Below are positions 1 through 6,665 of a DNA stretch of 7,512 nucleotides, one piece after another (the first letter of the stretch is position 1; every line of letters begins with the position of its first letter). The DNA comes from JBMNTQ01 sp050945815 (GTDB lineage: Bacteria; Bacillota; Clostridia; Christensenellales; JBMNTQ01): positions 1-7,512 of the forward strand of contig JBMNTQ010000100.1 of NCBI GenBank assembly GCA_050945815.1, given 5' to 3'. Below the pieces are notes generated by a model. That model did no database searches. It was not told the origin of the DNA and worked only from the letters and a program-made list of their open reading frames with translations. The position numbers were made by a program, and so were the translations under genes.

Positions 1-2351
1 TTCAGTTCAAAGGACCGCGCATCACAGGGAAGAAGCAGCCGCATACTAGCCGTTTCTTTCCCAGATTCCAAATGTACAAGCATAGTTGGACATTCCCGTT
101 TTGCCGCCCAATCAGCCACCACATAGCAAAGACCATACAATAATGTTGCCTGCCTCACGGAAATCTCTGTTTCAAGCTCATTTGTCACCAATATTTTGAC
201 GCCGGAATAACCGGCCATCTCAGCCACTTCATCGATATATCCCATCAATTCATCCGCCGGTAGGCCGTCGGTTTCCCGTGCCCGGAAAAACAAATTACAC
301 CGCCGCTTCACATAACAAAGTAAAAGCGCAATACGGGCCGTCTCCTTTGGCTGGGCGCTTAGGGGATCTAGCTGCTCAATCATAGCGGATAGTCTGGTCA
401 TATATCCGGCAATTTCATTCTCCAACTGCACCATCAGCTGGTTGCGCGCAGCCTCTTCATCTATAGCCTGTTTGATTTTCGCTTCCTCAGCCAGCACAGC
501 GTTGGCCGCCGCCAGCTTACGCATGGATTCTACGATTTCCGCATGCAAATGGTTCAAGCTGCTGATGTCCTCCTGCCATAGCGCATAGCCTCCGGTGATG
601 CCGGTGGCAAAAAGCAAGGTGTCCTCATCCTGCTCAGCCGGCAACGGGTAGGACGCCAATGCACTGCGAAGCAATTCATGGTCAACCTGCACAGCAGCCG
701 CAGAAGATAATACGGTTGCCCCTGAACCATCAACGATCTGCATATTTAGAGGCGAGTGGGTAAAAAGCCGTTCATATTTCGTGTTCACTGGCACCATGCC
801 GCTTCGCATACAAACTTCCGTAAACAACAGCGTAAACAATCCAACAACCATCGTATAATCACTCTCCCACGCAATGGGAACCCGAATAATATATCCTATG
901 CCGTACAATATCAGCAGCGCGCAAAAAGCCAGCGGAAACACAAACCCGCTTTTACGAGGGGCTCGCCTGCTCTTAACAGCCAGCATAAGCACCGCGCCAA
1001 TAAGCGGAAGAGTCCAGGCTGCCGTAACCAACAAAAATCCAATGCCATAGCCATACTGAGACGCCCAATCCGGGTTGCTTAAATCAAGCCTAAACACCCA
1101 ATTATGCAGGTCGTTTGTAAAAACAAGAATCATGAGCATCCCATTGACCAAAGCCATAGCGCGCAACCATCTAGGCGTCTTTGTCCGGCCATCCGCCTTG
1201 TCAATCACCCAGGCCAACCACAGCAAGACCAATGGCAATGTCAATTGAAACAAGTAAAAAGCATACCACAGGTAACGGTTTAAAACCATAGACTCTTCTA
1301 TCTGATACTTAATCAGACGCACGGTTATCCAGCCCAGCAAAATAATCCCCGTTACCGCTGCTGCACGCTTCACGCCTTTTTGCATAGCCCGACGCAAGAA
1401 CCAAGCCGTCCATACTATCACAAGAACCATATAAACAAGCGCGAAAAACTGATGCTCACGGGTATCCGCCGAGGTGTACAAACGGGTACGTAAAACACTC
1501 CGCCGAAAAGCACGATGGACATCCTGCAAAACAGTATTGAAATGCTCATAATCCGTAACAACGTCTGCATTTTCATAGTCCGCCCAATCGGGATAAAGCG
1601 TCTCATCACAGCGGCCGTCCAGCAAACGAAACCCCCTTGACAACAGCAAAGGCTCAATCTCGCCTGTAAAGCTAAGTTCCCTGCCGGCTAACAAGCCCTT
1701 TTGATAAGCCAGCGTGCCCTCGTTGGGTATGATAACCTGCATGTTCCGGCCACTTTTTATGAGCGCCGCCGCCTGATAATCATAGCAAATCACAATAGGT
1801 GCGTCGAATGTGTTCAGCACCAGGCGCTTTTTGCTATGCAGCGCTTCCAACAAGCCGTTCGCCTGCTTAATGGTAAAACGGTCGCCTTCCAATCCATGTG
1901 CCATAGCTCCTGTCAACAAGTGCTTATCCGGATATCGATCCGAACAACCAACCATCTCCCCCGCAGCAGGCAAGTCGCTCCAACTACCGATTCGGGCATC
2001 CGTTTTGTCCCTGTCCACCGCAATGACTACTGTGGCCAGATAATGCGGATACCAATGCTCGGCAATACCCTTTTCCAACGCAGGGATTGCCTGCGCGTCA
2101 AAAGCCTCCACTTCATTGCCTGCATGTAGAGAAGAAAACGCTGTACGGCTGAACTGTTCTGTGATAACTGTATAAGACGGCACTATTTCTGATAGAATTT
2201 CAGGATAGGATGAATTTTCGTCGTTTCCGCATATAATGGTGCCTTGCGCTTCGCTACGGGCGCAAGCACTAAGAGAAAGGAAAACCAAACACAGCATCGC
2301 CCATGCCAAAGCCCGCCGTGTGCAATTACAGGCTCCTTTTCTCAAGCTCAT
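1..2351 (-). CDS. Lipoprotein receptor: solute-binding-like domain + 7TM + degenerate histidine-kinase-like module (C-terminus cut by window edge)
   Basis: The minus-strand frame is open from the ATG at 2351 to the window edge (783 codons, no stop seen), so the C-terminus is missing. The start is backed by a strong GGAGGGGG ribosome binding site just upstream. Residues 1-30 form a lipoprotein signal ending in a lipobox (LSAC, Cys30). Residues about 36-250 resemble a type II solute-binding protein (a WSDL motif near 124 and VIIPNEGTLAY near 206). Seven hydrophobic segments follow at about 302-319, 331-348, 360-385, 397-413, 434-459, 468-489 and 498-518; the motif FTNDLHNWVFR near 411 is typical of the histidine kinase N-terminal 7TM family. 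A coiled coil (about 595-645) leads into a kinase-like region containing LLLCYVKRRCNLFF near 676. There is no His between residues 604 and 759, so the usual H-box is absent, and the segment near 740 lacks a clear HATPase N-box Asn. The likely role is a membrane receptor sensing a small ligand and acting with the upstream receiver-like protein. The ligand is unknown; iron is only a guess from the feo neighbourhood. Confidence 0.8.
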   Translation of the reverse strand, partial: MSLRKGACNCTRRALAWAMLCLVFLSLSACARSEAQGTIICGNDENSSYPEILSEIVPSYTVITEQFSRTAFSSLHAGNEVEAFDAQAIPALEKGIAEHWYPHYLATVVIAVDRDKTDARIGSWSDLPAAGEMVGCSDRYPDKHLLTGAMAHGLEGDRFTIKQANGLLEALHSKKRLVLNTFDAPIVICYDYQAAALIKSGRNMQVIIPNEGTLAYQKGLLAGRELSFTGEIEPLLLSRGFRLLDGRCDETLYPDWADYENADVVTDYEHFNTVLQDVHRAFRRSVLRTRLYTSADTREHQFFALVYMVLVIVWTAWFLRRAMQKGVKRAAAVTGIILLGWITVRLIKYQIEESMVLNRYLWYAFYLFQLTLPLVLLWLAWVIDKADGRTKTPRWLRAMALVNGMLMILVFTNDLHNWVFRLDLSNPDWASQYGYGIGFLLVTAAWTLPLIGAVLMLAVKSRRAPRKSGFVFPLAFCALLILYGIGYIIRVPIAWESDYTMVVGLFTLLFTEVCMRSGMVPVNTKYERLFTHSPLNMQIVDGSGATVLSSAAAVQVDHELLRSALASYPLPAEQDEDTLLFATGITGGYALWQEDISSLNHLHAEIVESMRKLAAANAVLAEEAKIKQAIDEEAARNQLMVQLENEIAGYMTRLSAMIEQLDPLSAQPKETARIALLLCYVKRRCNLFFRARETDGLPADELMGYIDEVAEMAGYSGVKILVTNELETEISVRQATLLYGLCYVVADWAAKRECPTMLVHLESGKETASMRLLLPCDARSFEL

Positions 2352-2379
2352 GCACCCCCTCCGTACATGCTTGGTACTT

Positions 2380-2385
2380 ATTATA
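2380..2385 (-). promoter_or_regulatory. Possible -10 element in front of the receptor gene
   Basis: On the minus strand the 48-base gap between the receiver-like gene and the receptor gene contains a perfect TATAAT, 28 bases before the receptor start codon. No convincing -35 hexamer sits 16-18 bases upstream, where the sequence is the end of the receiver gene. It may give the receptor an extra promoter, or be chance in an AT-rich gap; the two genes could simply be co-transcribed. Confidence 0.25.
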
Positions 2386-2399
2386 CTATACACTACAAT

Positions 2400-2777
2400 T
2401 TAAAAGGCTGCCAGCTTGGCAAAAAGGTATTCCAATGACATATCGTAGAACACAAAATCATGAGCAACTCCGCTTTTTATAGCGTCGATCGCCATCTTGC
2501 GCCCTTTTTTATTATCCTGTGATACAAGGAGCAACAGCCGACAGTCGGGAACCGTCTGCCTCAGCTTTTTACAAATAGTCAGTACCGTTTCGGTTTCCTT
2601 CACATCCATAACGTCAACAACGGCAATGTCAATTCTCGCAAGTTCCGCATCTAATGCTGCCTGATGGAGATTCAACATCAAAAAGGTTTCCAGCCTCAAA
2701 TCGAGGTCACTCCCTACTGCCGCCGCAAGGCTTTGAGCAAGCACTTTATTGGTTGTAATAAATCCAATTTTTTTCAT
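2400..2777 (-). CDS. Stand-alone receiver-like (pseudo-receiver) response regulator protein
   Basis: A 125-residue protein without an output domain. Its alternating hydrophobic strands and helices follow the CheY-like receiver fold: KKIGFI (2-7) as strand 1, IDIAVVDVMD (49-58) as strand 3 with Asp55 at the phospho-acceptor position, RLLLLVS (80-86) as strand 4 with Ser86 in the Thr/Ser position, and HDFVFY (106-111) as strand 5. Two conserved features are missing: the acidic pair after strand 1 is replaced by TTN (8-10), and the invariant Lys after strand 5 is replaced by Phe/Tyr (110-111). Normal Mg2+-dependent phosphorylation is therefore doubtful. The ATG at 2777 has a GGAAGGG ribosome binding site 8 bases upstream. 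The gene precedes the kinase-like receptor by 48 bases on the same strand, suggesting a pair. It may act by protein binding rather than by phosphotransfer; its target is unknown. Confidence 0.75.
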   Translation of the reverse strand: MKKIGFITTNKVLAQSLAAAVGSDLDLRLETFLMLNLHQAALDAELARIDIAVVDVMDVKETETVLTICKKLRQTVPDCRLLLLVSQDNKKGRKMAIDAIKSGVAHDFVFYDMSLEYLFAKLAAF

Positions 2778-3071
2778 ATGAAAACCCTTCCATTCCTACT
2801 AAAAATACCCACCCTCTGTATGCTATTGTATTGGAATCCGATTTTCCCCACCCTATCCCCAACAGGTAGTCTTATTCAATCGACAAGAATATTGGCTGAC
2901 GCTGTTCAAGAATCCTTTATCCTATTTTACAGATCGTTTCATGCCGAATGCTTTGAAAACCCAACATGGGCATAAGCCCTTGGTTATCTTTTTATAACGG
3001 GTTTTGCTCCACCGCTCCCATACCCAACTGCCTATGGCCAAATTTCTTACCTGGCTCGCTAGAGGTATATT
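2778..3071. other. Intergenic stretch without a supported gene
   Basis: These 294 bases separate the minus-strand receiver gene from a small plus-strand ORF. They contain the receiver gene's ribosome binding site. A weak inverted repeat lies near 2980-3003 (GTTAT, short T-rich loop, ATAAC). No convincing -35/-10 pair was found on either strand, although the upstream control region of the receiver gene must lie here. Minus-strand translation gives protein-like fragments interrupted by several stops, which might be an old gene remnant but could not be assigned to a family. Confidence 0.5.
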
Positions 3072-3242
3072 ATGAAAAGCCTTAAGTTTGTTTTAAAGTA
3101 TGCTATCGTTACAGTCATTTTTATTATTTGTATTATGTATTTAATCGGTAATTATAAACAAATAGAAACGAGCATGATAACTAATGTTAATTTCTTTTTA
3201 AAACAAGGTGGGTTCTGGAGAATATACTCAAATCATATATAA
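3072..3242 (+). CDS. Possible small single-pass membrane peptide (56 aa), function unknown
   Basis: An ATG with an AGAGG ribosome binding site 6 bases upstream opens a frame of 56 codons ending in TAA. The product has a short basic start (MKSLKFVLK), one hydrophobic segment at about residues 10-26, and a polar tail with IYSNHI at the end. This layout (positive residues, then one membrane helix) fits a small inner-membrane peptide. The reading frame is markedly richer in A+T than the feo genes, as often seen in recently acquired or orphan small genes. No family is recognised, and no clear promoter lies upstream. It stands alone, divergent from the receiver gene and on the same strand as feo but more than 600 bases away from it. 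It could also be a chance ORF. Confidence 0.4.
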   Translation: MKSLKFVLKYAIVTVIFIICIMYLIGNYKQIETSMITNVNFFLKQGGFWRIYSNHI

Positions 3243-3359
3243 GATACTTGCCTTAGCAAATTGGATGAGTATGAAAGACAGCGAAGAAAAGCGCAAAGCC
3301 GAAATGGCAAGGACGGTGCAACAACAAAGCAAAACAGCGGTTCCATACGATACCGCCAT
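3228..3359 (-). CDS. Very doubtful 43-aa hydrophobic ORF
   Basis: On the minus strand, 42 bases after the end of the broken DUF2325 frame, an ATG follows a good GAGGAG ribosome binding site (6-base spacing). The 43-residue product is almost entirely hydrophobic, with three adjacent Cys (12-14). It would lie downstream of the DUF2325 relic in the same transcript and overlap the plus-strand small ORF by 15 bases. No homologous family is recognised, and its hydrophobicity may simply be the complement of a Lys/Glu-rich plus-strand frame. It is listed only because of the ribosome binding site. Confidence 0.15.
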   Translation of the reverse strand: MAVSYGTAVLLCCCTVLAISALRFSSLSFILIQFAKASILYMI

Positions 3360-3401
3360 AAAAAGCTCCTCTTCAATAAAGAATGAACCGGCAGCCGGCG
3401 A

Positions 3402-3719
3402 TCACTCTCCTGCCTGGCAACAACAGCTTGCACATCCGATCCGGCAGCAAAAACCGTCCAAAATGTTTTTTAAGGCGCAAGAACTGCTGTGCGAACGGGT
3501 AACTTTTGTATGGTTCCTTTCGGCTTCCTGTCAGGCACTCGATACCATCTTATGCGAGACGGTGCTGGTAAACAAAACCATCAAGTCGGGTTTTCCAATC
3601 TGCCCCTTGAAATTGCCAGGCATTTAGGTGAAAATTTCCGCCTTATACCGATACTGTTTGCAGATCTGTATGTACCGGCATACCATCCTTTCATTTCCGC
3701 CAACAATTACAATGCTCAT
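3402..3719 (-). pseudogene. Broken DUF2325-family gene (two in-frame stops)
   Basis: Read on the minus strand from the ATG at 3719 (purine-rich AGAGAGAGG site 8 bases upstream), the frame starts MSIVIVGGNERM and continues with the DUF2325 landmarks MPGNF, GKPDLMVLFTSTVSHKMV and RSHSSSCAALKNIL, ending in a Cys-rich tail (Cys 91, 92, 96, 99, 100, 101) and a TGA at 3402-3404. The full length of 105 codons is normal for the family, and no frameshift is needed. It is interrupted by TAA at codon 32 (3624-3626, between FT and MPGN) and TGA at codon 63 (3531-3533, between SSA and QEAERN), each explicable by a single base change. DUF2325 proteins are small Rossmann-like proteins of unknown function that, to my recollection, often occur near feo genes in anaerobic Bacillota. 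The family assignment is from conserved motifs and the loss of function is inferred from the stops. The plus-strand ORF over this region (3208-3627) is its antisense shadow. Confidence 0.8.
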
Positions 3720-3799
3720 CGGTTTTCCTCTCTCTCATGCCGGGTTCTGCTCCCTCTCCGTCATTTCGAAATTTAGCTGTATCTTTTGCTCAGAAACCA

Positions 3800-3828
3800 T
3801 TGACAAGATTATGACAGGGGTGTAAATT
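3800..3828 (+). promoter_or_regulatory. Candidate promoter of the feo operon
   Basis: A perfect TTGACA (3800-3805) is followed after exactly 17 bases by TAAATT (3823-3828, 4 of 6 matches to TATAAT). The start codon of the first feoA lies about 70 bases further on, leaving an AT-rich leader. An iron-dependent repressor would be expected for a ferrous-iron uptake operon, but no clear Fur or DtxR operator could be picked out here. Confidence 0.5.
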
Positions 3829-3831
3829 ATA
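3826..3831 (-). promoter_or_regulatory. Perfect -10 hexamer on the minus strand, overlapping the feo promoter
   Basis: Read on the minus strand these bases are TATAAT, about 107 bases in front of the DUF2325 relic's start codon. The -35 region (around 3849-3856) has no good match. Its position directly over the -10 of the feo promoter would make the two divergent transcripts compete or share a regulator. It may be what is left of the promoter of the decayed gene. Confidence 0.35.
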
Positions 3832-3884
3832 AATAGATATGTTATATTCAGCTAACAAGAAGCGATCTATCAAGCAAGATTATT

Positions 3885-3897
3885 GGAGGGGGGGGTT
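3885..3897 (+). promoter_or_regulatory. Ribosome binding site with an eight-G run before feoA
   Basis: The site reads GGA followed by eight consecutive G and TT directly before the ATG at 3898. It both provides the Shine-Dalgarno match and fixes the start, excluding the upstream TTG. Because the G run is part of the spacer, slippage there would change the distance between the Shine-Dalgarno core and the start codon. Confidence 0.7.
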
Positions 3898-4113
3898 ATG
3901 GATATGCCGTTGACAATGGCAAAGTCCGGAGTGGAGAACCAAATTAAAAAAGTAGGCGGCAATGATGAAGTGCGTCGTCATTTGGAATGCCTTGGCTTTG
4001 TGGTCGGAGGTTGTGTGACTGTGTTGTCCGAATCCAATGGAAACATGATCGTCAACATCAAAAACTCCCGTATCGCGATAAACAGAAGCATGGCCAATCG
4101 GATTCTTGTGTAG
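3898..4113 (+). CDS. feoA: FeoA-family ferrous iron transport protein (first copy)
   Basis: A 71-residue cytoplasmic protein of the FeoA family, an SH3-like domain of about 75 residues that is thought to bind FeoB and modulate Fe(II) uptake. The family pattern is visible as MPLTMAKSG (3-11), IKKVGGNDEVRRHLECLGF (16-34, the RRxLExLGF helix), GGCVTVLSE (37-45), and NGNMIVNIKNSRIAINRSMA (47-66). The ATG at 3898 was chosen because the TTG at 3883 lies before and inside the ribosome binding site (GGA followed by eight G, then TT and ATG); an ATG at 3904 is an alternative start. It is the first gene of a four-gene operon, 69 bases before a second feoA. The two FeoA copies differ strongly, so they are paralogues with probably distinct roles rather than a recent duplication. 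Confidence 0.93.
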   Translation: MDMPLTMAKSGVENQIKKVGGNDEVRRHLECLGFVVGGCVTVLSESNGNMIVNIKNSRIAINRSMANRILV

Positions 4114-4182
4114 GAGCAGTCTTTCATGCAAGGGATTCATTGGCTTTTTTGCGGAGAATATTGGTCAGGAGGGAGATTTTAA

Positions 4183-4416
4183 ATGGAGACGCTAAAAAAT
4201 GTTAAATGTGGCGAAACCGTCGTCGTTGCCAAATTAACCGGAGAAGGCGCTGTCAAACGCCGCATCATGGATATGGGCATCACAAAAGGAACTTCTATTT
4301 ATGTGCGAAAAGTAGCGCCTTTGGGCGATCCGCTTGAAGTTACCGTCAGAGGGTATGAGCTTTCTTTGCGCAAAGCAGATGCCGACATGATCTTGGTAAC
4401 CGAAAAGAGTGGTTGA
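4183..4416 (+). CDS. feoA: FeoA-family ferrous iron transport protein (second copy)
   Basis: A 77-residue SH3-like FeoA protein. Characteristic parts are GETVVVAKLTGEGAVKRRIM (10-29), DMGITKGTSIYVRKVAPLGD (30-49) and VRGYELSLRKADADMI (55-70); the APLGDPLEV/VRGYELSLRK pattern marks the FeoA type usually found directly before FeoB in clostridial operons. The ATG at 4183 follows an AGGAGG ribosome binding site. It lies 69 bases after the first feoA and 59 bases before feoB on the same strand, so it is almost certainly co-transcribed with them. A short inverted repeat (GTTAG, 6 bases, CTAAC; 4441-4456) sits in the gap to feoB. Expected role: a cytoplasmic partner that affects FeoB GTPase or transport activity, known for the family rather than shown here. 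Confidence 0.95.
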   Translation: METLKNVKCGETVVVAKLTGEGAVKRRIMDMGITKGTSIYVRKVAPLGDPLEVTVRGYELSLRKADADMILVTEKSG

Positions 4417-4475
4417 AGTTCTGTCGTTTTTGGCACAAAAGTTAGTCATCACTAACCTCGGAAGGAAGGATTATT

Positions 4476-6650
4476 ATGGCAATCAAACTTGCGCTGGCCG
4501 GAAACCCGAACAGCGGAAAAACAACGATGTTCAACGATCTAACAGGGTCTTCCCAATATGTTGGAAACTGGCCGGGCGTTACGGTAGAAAAAAAAGAGGG
4601 GAAACTCAGAGGGCATAAAGAAGTTATCATCATGGATTTGCCCGGTATCTACTCGTTGTCCCCCTATACGCTCGAAGAAGTGATCTCAAGAAATTACATC
4701 CTGGAAGAAAAGCCAGACGCCATCATCAATATCGTCGACGCTACCAACCTAGAGCGCAACCTGTATCTAACCACGCAGCTGCTGGAGATCGGGATTCCAA
4801 TTATTGTGGCTCTCAACATGATGGACATCGTGAAAAAGAGCGGCGATAAAATCGACGTCGCCAAGTTGCAACAGGAATTGGGCTGTCCCGTAGTGGAAAC
4901 TTCGGCGGCAAAAGGCACCGGCCTGAAGGAATTGATCGACCAGACGCTATCTGTCGCACAGGGAAACAAAAAACCCGGTGCAAAACACCGCTTCTCCCCA
5001 GATATTGAGCAGGCACTCTCCTCCATTGAGGAAATCCTGCAAAACAAGCTGCCCTTGGACGCCGAATCCCGGTGGTACGCCATCAAAGTATTTGAACGCG
5101 ACAGCAAAGTGACGGAAAAGCTCTCTCTGGCCGCTGCAGATAGCGCCAAAATAGCCGCCATCCTATCCGCCGTCGAAGACAAACTTGACGACGACACCGA
5201 AAGTATCATCACCAACGAGCGGTATGAGGCCATTTCATCGATGCTCAAAAAAGGGTACCGCAAAGTCAAAACCGGCCTAACGACCTCCGATAAAATTGAT
5301 AGAATCGTCACCAACAAGTGGCTGGCGCTGCCGATCTTCTTTGCCATCATGTGGGCAATTTATTATGTCTCGATCTCCACTGTCGGCGATATTACCATCG
5401 GCTGGGTAGAATCACTGTTCGGATGGCTGCAAGAAGGCGCGGTCGGCCTGTTGGAAGGCTGGGGCGCTTCCGAGCCCATCGTCGCGCTGATAGGCGACGG
5501 TATCATCGGCAGTCTTGGCGCGATTTTCATCTATGTTCCCCAACTGATGATCCTGTTTCTGTTCCTCTCGGTGCTCGAAGACAGCGGCTATATGGCGCGT
5601 GTGGCGTTCATTATGGACCGGATCTTTCGCAAGTTTGGGCTCTCGGGCAAATCCTTTATCCCGATGCTGATTGGAACCGGCTGCTCCATCCCCGGCATCA
5701 TGGCCAGCCGTACCATAGAAAACGAAAAGGACCGCAGGATGACCATCATACTCACGCCGTTCATCCCCTGCGGAGCAAAGCTGCCCATTTTTGCCATGTT
5801 CATCGCCATGATGTTCCCCAACGACACCTGGGTAGGTCCTTCAGTCTATCTCATTGGCATTGTCGGCGTCATACTTTCAGGGATTTTCCTCAAAAAGACC
5901 AAGGCCTTCAAAGGTGACCCCGCTCCGTTCGTTATGGAGCTGCCCAACTATAAGTTCCCCCAAATCAAAGGCGTTGTGATCCATATGTGGGAAAAAGCGA
6001 AATCCTTCGTGAAAAAAGCCGGTAGCGTTATCTTCATCGCTTGTGCCGTGCTCTGGGTCCTGCAAAGCTTCAATTTCTCCTTTGAATACCTCGGGCCGGA
6101 AGGCATCGATTCGAGCATTCTCGCTTCAATCGGTAACGCCATCAAGTGGCTCTTCGTACCAATGGGCTTTGGCGATTCTTGGGCGCCGGCGCTGGCTACC
6201 ATCACCGGCCTTGTAGCAAAAGAAGTCGTGGTGGCAACGTTTGCCAGCGTAGGCTCGGTGATCCCCATCGTGTTCTCACAAGTTTCAGCTTTTGCCTTCA
6301 TCGTATTCACCATTTTCGCGGCGCCTTGCTTTGCGGCCATCGGCGCCATGAAGCGAGAACTTGGCAGCTGGAAGTGGACTTTGCGTGCGGTCGGTTATCA
6401 GACCGGCCTTGCGTATGTGCTGGCCACCATCGTCAATTTAGTCGGAGGCCTGATCTTCGCCGGGACTGCCGCCGTGCAGCCGCAAGCGCTTGACTTCACC
6501 TTAATGGAAGAGGCTTCGGAAGGTGCCGTCATCGGCGGCGACATCGTGCTCATCGTCTTTGCGGCGATCCTGGTTGTTGCGCTGGGCATCATCATCTACA
6601 ACAGGCTCAAGGGCTCGAAAAAATATGCTCCCCATACTACTGTAAAATAA
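4476..6650 (+). CDS. feoB: Ferrous iron transport protein FeoB (GTPase-permease)
   Basis: A 724-residue FeoB of full family length, which imports Fe(II) across the cytoplasmic membrane. The N-terminal G domain has all GTPase motifs: G1 GNPNSGKTT (9-17), the G2/switch I region NWPGVTVEKKEG (31-42), G3 DLPG (54-57), G4 NMMD (114-117) and G5 SAAKG (143-147). A helical GDI-like domain follows (about 170-265). The membrane part begins near 283 and has about ten or eleven hydrophobic segments. It holds the two Gate motifs, GTGCSIPGIMASRT (400-413, Cys403) and PCGAKLPIFAMF (431-442, Cys432), and a third conserved Cys in APCFAAI (616-622, Cys618). The C-terminus is cytoplasmic and basic (LKGSKKY). 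The ATG at 4476 follows a GGAAGGAAGGA ribosome binding site. The gene is in an operon with two feoA genes upstream and a Cys-rich peptide gene 15 bases downstream. No damage is seen. Confidence 0.98.
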   Translation: MAIKLALAGNPNSGKTTMFNDLTGSSQYVGNWPGVTVEKKEGKLRGHKEVIIMDLPGIYSLSPYTLEEVISRNYILEEKPDAIINIVDATNLERNLYLTTQLLEIGIPIIVALNMMDIVKKSGDKIDVAKLQQELGCPVVETSAAKGTGLKELIDQTLSVAQGNKKPGAKHRFSPDIEQALSSIEEILQNKLPLDAESRWYAIKVFERDSKVTEKLSLAAADSAKIAAILSAVEDKLDDDTESIITNERYEAISSMLKKGYRKVKTGLTTSDKIDRIVTNKWLALPIFFAIMWAIYYVSISTVGDITIGWVESLFGWLQEGAVGLLEGWGASEPIVALIGDGIIGSLGAIFIYVPQLMILFLFLSVLEDSGYMARVAFIMDRIFRKFGLSGKSFIPMLIGTGCSIPGIMASRTIENEKDRRMTIILTPFIPCGAKLPIFAMFIAMMFPNDTWVGPSVYLIGIVGVILSGIFLKKTKAFKGDPAPFVMELPNYKFPQIKGVVIHMWEKAKSFVKKAGSVIFIACAVLWVLQSFNFSFEYLGPEGIDSSILASIGNAIKWLFVPMGFGDSWAPALATITGLVAKEVVVATFASVGSVIPIVFSQVSAFAFIVFTIFAAPCFAAIGAMKRELGSWKWTLRAVGYQTGLAYVLATIVNLVGGLIFAGTAAVQPQALDFTLMEEASEGAVIGGDIVLIVFAAILVVALGIIIYNRLKGSKKYAPHTTVK

Positions 6651-6665
6651 AAGAAGGTGGATGCC

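Noticed and set aside
756..2129. Several plus-strand frames of 77-142 codons within the left part
   Set aside because: They are antisense to one continuous minus-strand reading frame with clear domain structure.
2780..2990. Minus-strand translation giving protein-like fragments upstream of the receiver gene
   Set aside because: The frame is interrupted by several stops and no family motif could be recognised, so it cannot be called a pseudogene.
2980..3003. Weak stem-loop with a T-rich loop as a possible terminator
   Set aside because: The stem is short and interrupted, and no gene clearly ends before it on either strand.
3208..3627. 139-codon plus-strand frame with a Lys/Glu-rich start and GTG initiation
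   Set aside because: It lacks a ribosome binding site, most of it is antisense to the recognisable DUF2325 frame, and its C-terminal part resembles no protein family.
3489..3825. Plus-strand frames of 95 and 65 codons upstream of feoA
   Set aside because: They overlap the DUF2325 relic on the opposite strand and the feo promoter region, with no ribosome binding site or recognisable motif.
3820..3860. Possible Fur- or DtxR-type operator in the AT-rich leader of the feo operon
   Set aside because: Only 5-base inverted arms (TATAA/TTATA) are present and the match to known consensus sites is poor.
4694..5350. 218-codon minus-strand frame inside feoB
   Set aside because: It is antisense to the conserved GTPase domain of FeoB, has no recognisable features, and is a codon-bias shadow.
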